DNA from: Adiantum capillus-veneris | Taxonomy: Eukaryota > Streptophyta > Polypodiopsida > Polypodiales > Pteridaceae | Assembly: GCA_014529385.2 (NCBI GenBank) | Contig: CM043960.1 | Location: 75,423,910 to 75,487,909 of the forward strand | Length of the DNA stretch: 64,000 nucleotides | Direction: 5' to 3' | Shown: in pieces, positions 1-8,537 of the stretch | How positions within the stretch are numbered: position 1 is the stretch's first letter | Layout of the letters: every line of letters begins with the position of its first letter | Made by a program: the position numbers and the translations under genes | The notes under the pieces: generated by a model | What the model was told of the DNA's origin: nothing | The model's database searches: none | What the model saw: the letters and a program-made list of their open reading frames with translations, nothing else

Positions 1-1326
1 TATTTAAAAGTTGCAGATTTGTTCCGGTTGTGTAAAACTCTGTTCCAGTTGTTATTTCGCTTGGCACATGGCACCTCTTCAGCTACAGCTGATATCCCGA
101 CTCAATGACGAGAGGCTGTTTGGATAATTGGGTAGAAGCGGTAAGGACGCTGGCAGACACATCGAAATCCTGGTGGCAAGTGTTTTGACTCGAAAGAAAG
201 AAAGCGACTGCCTGGCTGGTTTAGACGAATTTTCAGCGCATTCTGAGCTTAGACCAAGCTCTGCCCCTTGAGTTGTGTGATGCATATCGATTTATGGTCT
301 TCCAAGTTTAGCACATTCTATTCAATATGGCTGGTTGGAAGGTAGATCTTTATTTACTAAATGAAGTAAATGACATAAATTTGCGACTTGCTGACTAAAT
401 TGCTTTTTTTATCCCATTTTTGACGACCAGCTTCTGCAGCAAATGCCAGGGGTTATTGCTGCCTTGGATGCTCATTCAGATAAGTCTCTTGTAAGGTACC
501 CCAAATTCACGTTTTTTTTTCCTGGGAAGAGAAGCAGAGCCTTTCTTTATGATCCCTTTGATGTTCATGCAGCTTCTCAGAACTAGAGACGATCCTTTCG
601 CTTTTGAACCAGCAGACGAATGCAGACAAGCAGTCAAATCCTTGAAAAGATGGAAATCAGCAAGATCTTTGATTACTTGTCAACTATTGCGTTCAGCCCT
701 TGTTCCATCTATTATTTTTGTACATTCGGATAGTTTAACATGCTTTACCTTCCACTTGTACATTACAAATTGAGCTTTAAGATTGCTTTTTCAGTTCCTT
801 GGTACTGCGTACTGCTGAGACCTTGGGACCGCTGAAGACTATAAATGACTTTGGAAAAATTGTATTTTTATATGAAATATTTATTTTTAAATTTTTTATT
901 GAACTTTTTAAATGCTTTGTGAACAAATCCTTCAAAGGTTTTGTTGAGTTTGTTTGTAAACAAGAATTTACACAAAAGTTGCTTTTATAGACACAAAAGT
1001 GGTGATGGTGGTAGGTAGCAGTTCTCCCACTTTTGGTATATGGTGTGCGGGTTATGATTTAGGATCTCATTTGATTTCAAGCTTCTAAATGGTTTCCCTT
1101 GTCATTTGGAACTTCTCTCTATTATATTAACTTCTTTAGTTCTTTGCCAGAAGATGCCTTGTTTGTATGATAGACATTCCCTTATTCATTATTTGACATG
1201 GTTGTGATTTTGGCTATTGGATTCTCTGAAGTTCTTCTCATCAGAATTCTATGATGTATTTCAATTGGCCTTTTTTACATGTCTTAAGTTTTTTTCCGGC
1301 TCCAATGGTGCTGAAGTGGAATATTG

Positions 1327-1328
<2 letters not shown>
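1..1328. other. AT-rich flank without a supported gene
   Basis: I see no convincing gene here apart from one weak candidate exon (431-586). Short open stretches exist on both strands, but they lack recognisable motifs. The second half (about 780-1,320) is AT-rich with homopolymer runs, as in plant intergenic or intronic DNA. Confidence 0.5.
431..586 (+). CDS. Candidate terminal exon, unknown product
   Basis: A pyrimidine-rich tract ending in CAG at 428-430 is followed by 51 open codons and a TAG at 584-586. The peptide begins LLQQMPGVIAALDAHSDKSL and ends FLYDPFDVHAASQN. The codon content looks more gene-like than its surroundings, and the acceptor-like sequence would suit the last exon of a plus-strand gene that begins to the left or outside the window. 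No family is recognised and no upstream exon is established. It could equally be a chance open frame or a pseudogene fragment. Confidence 0.2.
   Translation, partial: LLQQMPGVIAALDAHSDKSLVRYPKFTFFFPGKRSRAFLYDPFDVHAASQN

Positions 1329-1373
<45 letters not shown>
1329..1373. repeat. (TC)n microsatellite
   Basis: About 22 uninterrupted TC units. The tract forms the left border of a short LINE tail (1,374-1,535). Confidence 0.95.
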
Positions 1374-1379
<6 letters not shown>

Positions 1380-1532
1380 TCAGCTCCGGATCAGCTTCAA
1401 ATTCATTTCCTTAAGTGTTTTTAGTCTTAGTTCTTTGTACTTTCCGTACTCAGACATGGTATCAGATTCACCAATTGTAACTTTTTGGTCTCATAGGTCA
1501 TTTTGGCCTTTTGAAGACGTTAATAAAACATT

Positions 1533-1535
<3 letters not shown>
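1374..1535 (+). mobile_element. Severely 5'-truncated LINE copy (3' tail only)
   Basis: The 3' part of this segment matches the 3' end of the adjacent LINE. Both contain TTGGTCTCATAGGTCA (1,485-1,500 and 5,184-5,199), then TGGCCTTTTGAAGACGTTAA and ACATTTCAT. A weaker match extends leftward (CAGACATGGTATCAGATTC against CAGACATTGTAACAGACTC). The segment is best explained as the 3' untranslated end of a related LINE that was truncated during insertion. It is bounded on both sides by (TC)n, like its larger neighbour. Confidence 0.7.

Positions 1536-1590
<55 letters not shown>
1536..1590. repeat. (TC)n microsatellite between two LINE copies
   Basis: About 27 TC units separate the short LINE tail from the longer LINE. 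An open frame runs through the tract and gives a Ser-Leu repeat that joins the LINE frame. This is a by-product of the repeat and not part of the LINE protein. Confidence 0.95.
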
Positions 1591-1593
<3 letters not shown>

Positions 1594-4500
1594 GCCACAT
1601 GTGAAGGGGTATTTATGGGAAACAGTTGGTCGACCAGACAAGAGATCTCTACGAGGTAGCCGGGGTTCAGGAGGAGTAGCAGTCTTATTTAAAGAGGAGC
1701 TGAGACCACTACTACAGATTATCAAGAAAGATGAACAAGCAAGGTATATGTGGGTGAGAATGAGAGCCGAGACAGGTAGATTTCTATATATCGCTATATG
1801 CTACTTCCCTCCAAGTACATCAGTCTACTCCTCACCTAAAGGACAGTCCCCTTTCTCCATATTGAATAATGACATATGGGAGTTCTCTAGAGATGGAGAC
1901 ATCGTTCTCTTAGGAGACTTTAATGCCAGAACGGCCAACTCTCAAGCAGTATTCTATGATACTTCTGAGGAAATGCTCAGAGAAGTGGATTTATCACAGG
2001 AGGGGCTTACTAGAAATTCACAAGATAAAGAACACACTGAATATGGGAGACATCTCATGGAGATGGCAACTACACATGGTTTGGCCATACTTAATGGTAT
2101 AGAGAATTTCCCTTTATCTGGGGGATTCACATGCTTCCCGCACAGGCATGGGGCCAGTACAGTGGATTATGTCATGACTTCACCAAGCTTTATTTCTAGT
2201 ATCGAGGACTTTAAGGTGGGACCCAGACCAGTTGGGATTACAGTGGATCATGCTCTCTTGACCTTATCAATCTCCTTCCAATACAATGCCTCTCAAGTCC
2301 AAAGGAAGAAGACACACACAAGATATACTTTCACGCCGGAGACTTATTCAGTCTATGTGGAACAGATCTATAATAGGATGTGGGCAGATGAGCGAGTATA
2401 TACTGTAGAGGAGATTACTTCTCAACTAACAGAGATACTACATGGAGCAGCACAAGAGGCATACCCACATACTCAGCCTGATCAGAAGAGAGGATCTGGG
2501 AACATGCCTCAAAACAATTGGTACGACGAGGAATGCAGAGAGACGAGAACCCAGGTCCAGAAAGAGCTTACACTTGGGATCATCACGTATAAGCAGTCTC
2601 GGATTGCTCTTCGACGTATAGTACGTCGCAAGAAAAGGGCATTTTTAGCCAAACTGGAGAAGGATTTATATCAGCTCTTTTTGAGTCAGGACTCACATGA
2701 GGCCTGGCGTTTATTTCACGAGCACTCATCACCTTCGACAATTACTTCTCCTGAGATTTGGGGTCAATATGTAACATCATTATATACGGTATCTGGACAG
2801 CCTCCATTACCAGATCCGCTAGAGCCACGCCCTGCTACTAGTACTTTCTTTACTGCCGAAATGGTGGAAAAATCCATTGATAAGATGAAGACAAGAAGAG
2901 CATATGATCATGAGGGTTTAGTAGCAGAACATCTGATCCATGCAAGGGATCTACTTTCAGAAGTCCTTGCTCGTTTGTTTAATCGGGTCATGTGTGAAGG
3001 ATTACCTGAATCTTGGAAATTATCTACTATCGTACCTATTTTCAAGTCAGGGGATCCTATGATACCCGGGAACTACCGTACCATTATGGTGGGTCACACA
3101 TTGACCCGACTGTACGCATCCATTCTGGAACAAAAATTGAGTAGATGGGTAGAGAATGAGGGCATAAGGGCAACAGGACAAGCTAGATTCAGGAGGGGTT
3201 ATTCCACTTTAGATCACATTCTTACGCTCAAAGCCATTATTGAGGAAGGAAGAGCAAGCGGGAGAAGGATGTATTGTTGCTTTGTGGATTTTTGGAAAGC
3301 TTTTGATACAGTACCAAGGGCCAGATTGTTGCGCAGAATGCAAGAGTTAGGGGTCCCCAAAGAGATTATCTGGGGGATCACGGCCTTATACGGGTCAGTA
3401 ACTGGTTATGTACGTACTCCAGAAGGGGATTCCGACATTGTTCATTCCATCGTTGGAGTAAAGCAGAGATGCCCACTATCCCCTACTTTATTTGGTACGT
3501 ATATAGATGAGGTATCAGATTACATTGATAGAGAGGGTGACAAAGGTGCTTAACTTGCAGGGTCATGGATCCCTTTGTTGTTGTATGCAGATGATATTGT
3601 ATTGATAGCAGAATCACCAGATGGAATGCAGAGGCAGTTAGATGCATTACATAAATTCGCGTAGGACAGTGGACTGTCGGTAAATTTGGGTAAAACCAAA
3701 GTTATGGTGTTTAACACAACACCACAGTGGGTTAGGAGATCGGCACCTACATTTGCATATGGTCAGGATACAGTAGAGTACACAGATGCATACACATACC
3801 TTGGTGTGGTATTTACAGGACCGAAGTTTACTCTTAAGAAAGCAGCGGATGCTAGATTGTCCAGAGCCTCTGCGGCCTTGGGAGGGTTGGAGAGGATGTG
3901 TTCACAAGTGCAGTTTCAGGAACCACGAACAAAACTTTGGCTCTTTGATACTGTGGTGGCTTCGGCTATGCTTTATGGGGTCCAGATTTGGGGACCATCT
4001 GTGGATCAGGATAATTGGAAGTCAATGGAGAGACCTTTGGTATCTATGATTTCCCGAATGATTAGAGCCAAGGCCTCCGTACCACACGCGATTACCCGAG
4101 CGGAACTAGCTGCCCCTCCAATGGAAATTGAAGCTCTTACCAGATCAGTGTCCTTTATACATGGTTTATGGGATACAGATAATTGCCGATATACTAGATT
4201 GGCCCTCGAATCCTCTCGACAATTAGCAATGAAAGGAGATACATCATGCTGGTATGCGCAACTGTCCTCGTGGTTTCACAGACACGGGTTCAGTATGGAA
4301 AGATTACCCCCCTTCCAATACTCTCTTGAGGCTCCATCACTGGCAATCACACGAACGGAGATTAATAAAATCATCCGCCAGGATCTTATACAGTTGGACA
4401 CTAAGAGGACATGGGTAGACCCTACACAAGAATTGGGCACGAAGATGACCGACTACAAAGAAAACTTCTTACAGTTATCTGAAGATGGCTTTGTGATTTG

Positions 4501-4918
4501 CCCGAGCTACATGGATACCCACCTATCTCATGGTTTGAGATGTGCTATTGGTCAGATTCGTACATCCCCACACCAGTTGGAAATTGAATTTGGCAGATTT
4601 AGGGGAATCCCACCTGAGAGCAGAATTTGCAAGTTATGTGGATTGGAACCGGAGACAGAATTACACTACATATGCCACTGCACCGTATACTATGAGATAC
4701 GTGGGCGTTTCCATTGCCTGTTTAAAGAAGGCTTTGGACCTCTAGATAGAGTCATGCAATACCAAGATCAAAGGTGCTTAGGCCTGTACCTACTGGAACT
4801 ACATTGGCACAGGGATAATCTGATGAGAAGACAAAGAGCACTACAGCCTCAGAGGCAGATCACAGATTTCTTCGAATCGAGAGAAGCAGGAATGGAAGGA
4901 GAAGCGAGAGGCCAGTAG
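1591..4918 (+). pseudogene. LINE ORF2: endonuclease/reverse transcriptase, broken
   Basis: The protein would nick target DNA and copy the LINE RNA at the nick. The apurinic endonuclease-like domain is present from GGVAVLF onward and shows LLGDFNART, a DYVMTS motif and VDHALLTLSI. The N-terminal part with the first catalytic residues is missing. Reverse transcriptase follows from about 2,860, with FVDFWKAFDTV and the active-site YADD at 3,584-3,595. A C-terminal CX2CX8HX4C knuckle (CKLCGLEPETELHYICHC) lies near 4,630. The frame is interrupted by TAA at 3,551-3,553 and TAG at 3,662-3,664 and is otherwise continuous to the stop at 4,916-4,918. By context the lost codons were probably CAA and TGG. 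The copy cannot make an active protein. Confidence 0.85.
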
Positions 4919-5244
4919 CGAGCACAAAGGAGTACCCACATTCATACCAAAGGCACCCTCATTGACAGGGCGATTGAGCTTAGGAAATCGAGACGACCAC
5001 GACCGAGATGCAGAAGCACACTTCACCGGAGGAGGCTACAACAAAGGATTAGAATCATTCTATCCAGACACCCAGAATGCTCTTAAGAAGTTTAGCTAAT
5101 ACTTTGTATTTAGTTTTTCGCATCTATTTTCACATTTTCACACTTTTCAGACATTGTAACAGACTCACCACTTTTGGATCAGTTTGGTCTCATAGGTCAC
5201 TGTGGCCTTTTGAAGACGTTAATATAACATTTCATTTCATTTCA

Positions 5245-5247
<3 letters not shown>
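4919..5247 (+). other. LINE 3' untranslated region and (ATTTC)n tail
   Basis: This is non-coding sequence between the ORF2 stop and the downstream microsatellite. Its last 100 bases match the tail copy at 1,454-1,535, which identifies it as the conserved 3' end used to prime insertion. It ends in about three ATTTC units, a common kind of LINE tail. Confidence 0.7.
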
Positions 5248-5320
<73 letters not shown>

Positions 5321-5323
5321 ACA
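5248..5323. repeat. (TC)n followed by (AC)n
   Basis: About 24 TC units switch directly into about 13 AC units. This compound microsatellite is the right border of the LINE. The same TC-then-CA order recurs at 8,182-8,251 and 11,247-11,320. Confidence 0.95.
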
Positions 5324-5409
5324 TCCCCATCAACTAGCGTCCCACTATCGATCCCGGATGGAGTAGACGAGGAAGGAATTTCAATTGCCACACCACTTCT
5401 CTGTAGATA

Positions 5410-5735
5410 GCACTACTCTTGGCATCGCCAAGAAGCCCATGGAAACCTACATGGGCCCTTCATACCCAATAGGCTACAGCTTTACATGGCAGAAGCCTCC
5501 CACAAACCTTGGGCATTCAACAACTTTGCACTCATGGCACTACTCTTGGCATCACCAAGAAGCCCATGGAAACCTACCTGGACCCTTCATACCCAATAGG
5601 CTACTAGAGCTTTACATGGCAGAAGCCTCCCACAAACCTTGGGCATTCAACAACTTTGCACTCATGGCACTACTCTTGGCATCACCAAGAAGCCCATGGA
5701 AACCTACATGGACCCTTCATACCCAATAGGCTACA
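5410..5735. repeat. Tandem repeat of 127-130 bp, about 2.5 copies
   Basis: Copies begin with GCACTACTCTTGGCATC at about 5,410, 5,537 and 5,667. They contain AAGCCCATGGAAACCTAC and CTTTACATGGCAGAAGCC. Copies are about 95% alike by eye. The periods of 127 and 130 are not both multiples of three, so the long open frame through the array is not evidence of a repeat protein. Confidence 0.85.
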
Positions 5736-6202
5736 AGATAATGGGATGGTAATCCGAGAGTCCTTTACTGCTTCTCCTCTTAGATTGCTTCTCCTCTTAG
5801 CATGAGCGGTCTTGAAACAAGTCATTGCAATGTAAAGTCTTCTTGGCCTTAAGGATCTCATCTCTAGAACTTGGAGAGAGCCTATATATGATACACAAAT
5901 ATGGTCAATTCATGCTCCCTGTGGCTTCCAGCGGAGTCCACACTCTCATTCACCATCGAAGGAGGCAAGCAGGTGCTCAAAACAGGCTTGCTGCAAATAC
6001 TACAAGATAATGGGATGGTAATCTGTGCGTCCTCTATTGCTTCTCCTTTTAGCATGAGTGGTTTTGAAACAAGTTGTTGCAAAGTCTTCTTGGACTCGAG
6101 GATCTCATCTCTACAACTTTGAGAGAGCCTATAACGCTACACAAATATGGTGTATCTCATCGCTACAACTTGGAGAGAGACTATATACGTTACGCAAATA
6201 TG
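5736..6202. repeat. Diverged tandem duplication, about 270-bp period
   Basis: CAAGATAATGGGATGGTAAT at about 5,734 recurs at about 6,002. In both copies it is followed by similar blocks (TTGCTTCTCCT, AGCATGAG, TTGAAACAAGT, GGATCTCATCTCTA, ACACAAATATGG). A third, partial copy of the last block lies at 6,152-6,202. No coding function is apparent. Confidence 0.7.
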
Positions 6203-6205
6203 GTG

Positions 6206-6275
6206 ACCTTTCCCCGTAATCCATGCGACTCGAGGAGGCTAGGAGCCATGGGGAGCATGGATTACGGGGAAAGGT
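6206..6275. repeat. Perfect 21-bp inverted repeat with 28-bp spacer
   Basis: The left arm (6,206-6,226, beginning ACCTTTCCCCG) and right arm (6,255-6,275, ending CGGGGAAAGGT) are exact reverse complements. A transcript would fold into a 21-bp stem. Nothing links it to a known small RNA. It may be a small foldback insertion. Confidence 0.7.
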
Positions 6276-6649
6276 CAGTCAAGGACCTTTCTTGGCCGTC
6301 AATGGTTTCTAGGAGGGGGGTCGTGAGCTATTCAGAACACTTCGTAGCAGGTGTGTTTAGTGAAAACTGGTGGATGGCATCTATATTGGATGAACAGGTG
6401 ACCGTTCTCTGCATGATGGGACAACATTCCTCTGTTATAGTGGTTGCAGGTCTATAGCGGCCATCTCATTTCCTGTTGCATGTTGAGTTGTAGAATCCAA
6501 TGGCCAAGCTTAAAATTATGGGGGGTAATGGAGTTGGATGGAGGGTTGCGATTTGCAGCCCCCTGACCAGCGACCTTGACGGAATAAGCACAAACCATTA
6601 TCAACTCTGTCCACCTTCACCTCCACCTCTACTCTAGCAACAAGCATGC
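6276..6649. other. No feature recognised
   Basis: This is mixed-composition sequence. I see no convincing coding frame, repeat or motif. Confidence 0.5.
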
Positions 6650-6869
6650 GAGCAATTTGCACAAGAAGATTTAGAAATTTTCTCATGTAGGAAAACAGAG
6701 TCTTTTCAAGTGTTTTTCATACAATGAATAACATCATGAGCTTCTGCTCGAGAGGCACCGCATACCTAGTTAGGTACGATTGGGGGCAGAGGACCACCGG
6801 GCCGGCAGTCCCTGCCCCCAATCGTACCTAGCTAGGTATGAGGTGCCTCCCTCACAGAAGCTCATGATG
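6650..6869. mobile_element. Foldback repeat family, copy 1 (58-bp arms)
   Basis: Arms at 6,732-6,789 and 6,812-6,869 are near-perfect inverted repeats around a 22-bp GC-rich centre. Each arm carries CATCATGAGCTTCTG at the outside and TACGATTGGGGGCAG at the inside, with the short palindrome CCTAGCTAGG within. About 80 bp to the left (TTTTCTCATGTAGGAAAAC and onward) is also shared with a second copy at 62.7-62.9 kb in opposite orientation. The family is therefore dispersed and longer than the hairpin alone. It may be a foldback or MITE-like element, or a hairpin inside a larger repeat. Confidence 0.65.
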
Positions 6870-7108
6870 TTGGGGTAAGTCACAATGTGGGAATTATTGT
6901 GAGAATTTGTCCAAAACTTCTTGTGCAATGCACTTGTATAATGGAAAGTGGCTTTCCAGGAAAGAGCCACGTGGCGAATGGAGGCCGCAGCTCAATGCTC
7001 AATGTTGAACTCACAAAATTCATAAAAGCAAATATTAAAAAACGGTTAAAGAGCCAATCATTGTCGTCTTCGTCTCTTGAGGAGTTAGAGAAGGTGCAGG
7101 TAGAAGCA

Positions 7109-7250
7109 AGAGTTCTATGGAGTCTGATGATCGGATCTCTCTCTCTCTCTCTCCACGTGAACGGTTTTCAACGTTAAAAGATGCATGGGACGAGGGCAGC
7201 GTGTTTGCAGGATGAAGGAAGGAGACATGATCTCCTATCCAAGTAAGGCT
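7109..7250. repeat. Segmental duplication, copy A
   Basis: The block runs from GAGTTCTATGGAGTCTGATGA through a short (TC)n (7,136-7,153), ACGGTTTTCAACGTTAAAAG and GGACGAGGGCAGCGTG, to CTATCCAAGTAAGG. The same order recurs at 7,971-8,182. Copy A lacks about 50 bp that copy B has just after the TC tract, and its TC tract is shorter. Confidence 0.85.
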
Positions 7251-7990
7251 CGATGACAATAATGGACTAGCAGAGCCACATGAAACTGCCAAAGTTGCCT
7301 CCGACCAGAAGGCCTCCTGTGGTGACCAGCATAGCGCTGGAGGCAGAGGCATGTAAGTTCTGCAGGATGAAAGCCCAGTGAAGCCAGGTGAGGTCAGGGT
7401 CGCGCCTGAACAAAGCGATGGCATGGCGGAGGATCTCTCCATTCTCTTCACAACAGAGCCCCTAAACAGCCCATCAGACAGTAGCACGGGAGTTCCTTCC
7501 AGCACCATCACCAGCACAGCTAGGCCCATTATTCTCTCCATGGCCCTCTCAGAGCAGGGAGGCATCGAGCATCCAGGAGACAGGATTAGACCGAATATGT
7601 AGGCATCACCTGCAAGCACTGTGGTGAGCGTGAATTTGATGCACTGCGCAGAGACGTCCCCTCTTACCCGATCAGCCCAGTAATTATGAGGTCTAATCAC
7701 TGATCGTCTGGCCCTGCAGCTGAAGGGGAGGTGGATCTGCTCTAAGGCAGCATTGCAGGTTTCTGCAGCCCCTGCTGTGCATGTAAGAAGTGAGCCACTT
7801 CCAGCCGGGGCAGACAGAGAAGTCCGTGAGAAGCTTGACAAGCAAAATTGTCCAGCATGCCCAGAACGTCAGTGCCGACATGAAGGACTTAAATCTGTTC
7901 AGCACCAGCACTGCCATGAGGAATGTCAGCTCAGCCGCAGCTGTGTCCAGGCGCTGCAGGATATTAGTAAAGAGTTCTATGGAGTCTGAT
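7240..7990 (-). pseudogene. Broken gene-like segment, hydrophobic product, unknown
   Basis: Read on the minus strand, this segment between the two duplicated blocks gives protein-like stretches in different frames. The first (about 7,970-7,700) includes AELTFLMAVLVLNRFKSFM and ALTFWACWTILLVKLLTDF, which look like membrane segments. A second frame gives DVSAQCIKFTLTTVLAGDAY and MERIMGLAVLVMVLEGTPVL. A third gives RRDPDLTWLHWAFILQNLHA and AMLVTTGGLLVGGNFGSFMW. The pieces are collinear but need two or more frame changes, so this is either a decayed multi-pass membrane protein gene or several exons of one. I cannot name the family. Confidence 0.35.
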
Positions 7991-7994
7991 GATT

Positions 7995-8041
<47 letters not shown>

Positions 8042-8179
8042 CGAAGCGTATCCATGAGGCTTAATTCCACCCACCTTTACTGCAAATGGTGAACGGTTTT
8101 CAACGTTAAAAGATGCATGGGACGAGGGCAGCGTGTTTGCAGGATGAAGGAAGGAGACATGATCTCCTATCCAAGTAAG

Positions 8180-8181
<2 letters not shown>
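7971..8181. repeat. Segmental duplication, copy B, with (TC)n at 7,997-8,039
   Basis: This matches copy A at 7,109-7,250. It has a longer TC tract and an extra stretch containing CGTATCCATGAGGCTTAATT. The two copies bracket the broken gene-like segment, as after a tandem duplication or unequal exchange between TC tracts. Confidence 0.85.

Positions 8182-8251
<70 letters not shown>
8182..8251. repeat. (TC)n followed by (CA)n
   Basis: About 19 TC units are followed by about 16 CA units. It begins exactly where the copy A and copy B duplication stops matching. Confidence 0.95.
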
Positions 8252-8252
<1 letters not shown>

Positions 8253-8500
8253 TATTATCACAATCCTATATATTTATGTGGCCGCATGCAGAGTTATTCA
8301 ACATCTTTGCAAGAGAATACCTCGCTACCCTTCAAGCTCAAAATACCATAAATCAACAAGGTTTTCCTACGCCGTGCCTGGAGCACAACACACATTGATG
8401 TATCTTATTCAGATTAACGCTCGTAATGTTCATTCAATTCATAGCGTCAGTTTGATACATTATGGATGACAATACATTAAGAGACCGCAACCAGGCGTTG

Positions 8501-8503
<3 letters not shown>

Positions 8504-8536
<33 letters not shown>
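8504..8536. repeat. (TC)n microsatellite
   Basis: About 16 TC units. It is the left border of the AT-rich block that ends at the next TC tract (11,247). Confidence 0.95.

Positions 8537-8537
<1 letters not shown>

Larger units (their letters stand above)
1591..5247 (+). mobile_element. L1-type LINE, 5'-truncated, between (TC)n tracts
   Basis: This is a non-LTR retrotransposon copy. The 5' end is lost inside the endonuclease domain, and the first recognisable residues abut the (TC)n tract. The body encodes endonuclease, reverse transcriptase and a C-terminal zinc knuckle. A roughly 330-bp 3' region follows and ends in (ATTTC) repeats, after which (TC)n resumes at 5,248. No LTRs and no conventional target-site duplication are seen, because both flanks are the same microsatellite. 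Truncation at the 5' end is typical of target-primed reverse transcription. Confidence 0.85.

Noticed and set aside
1324..1659. Open frames rich in Ser-Leu or Arg-Glu across TC tracts (also near 1,498-1,725, 7,693-8,070, 7,964-8,251 and 11,602-12,072)
   Set aside because: The open reading comes from the dinucleotide repeat, which has no stop in any frame. No flanking protein motif supports translation.
5385..5729. 114-codon plus-strand frame over a tandem repeat
   Set aside because: The repeat period changes from 127 to 130, and the same DNA is read in different frames in successive copies, so it is not a repeat protein.
7035..7841. 268-codon minus-strand frame as an intact gene
   Set aside because: Protein-like content switches between frames along the segment, and the frame runs through a TC tract and a duplicated block. 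I treat it as a broken gene-like segment.
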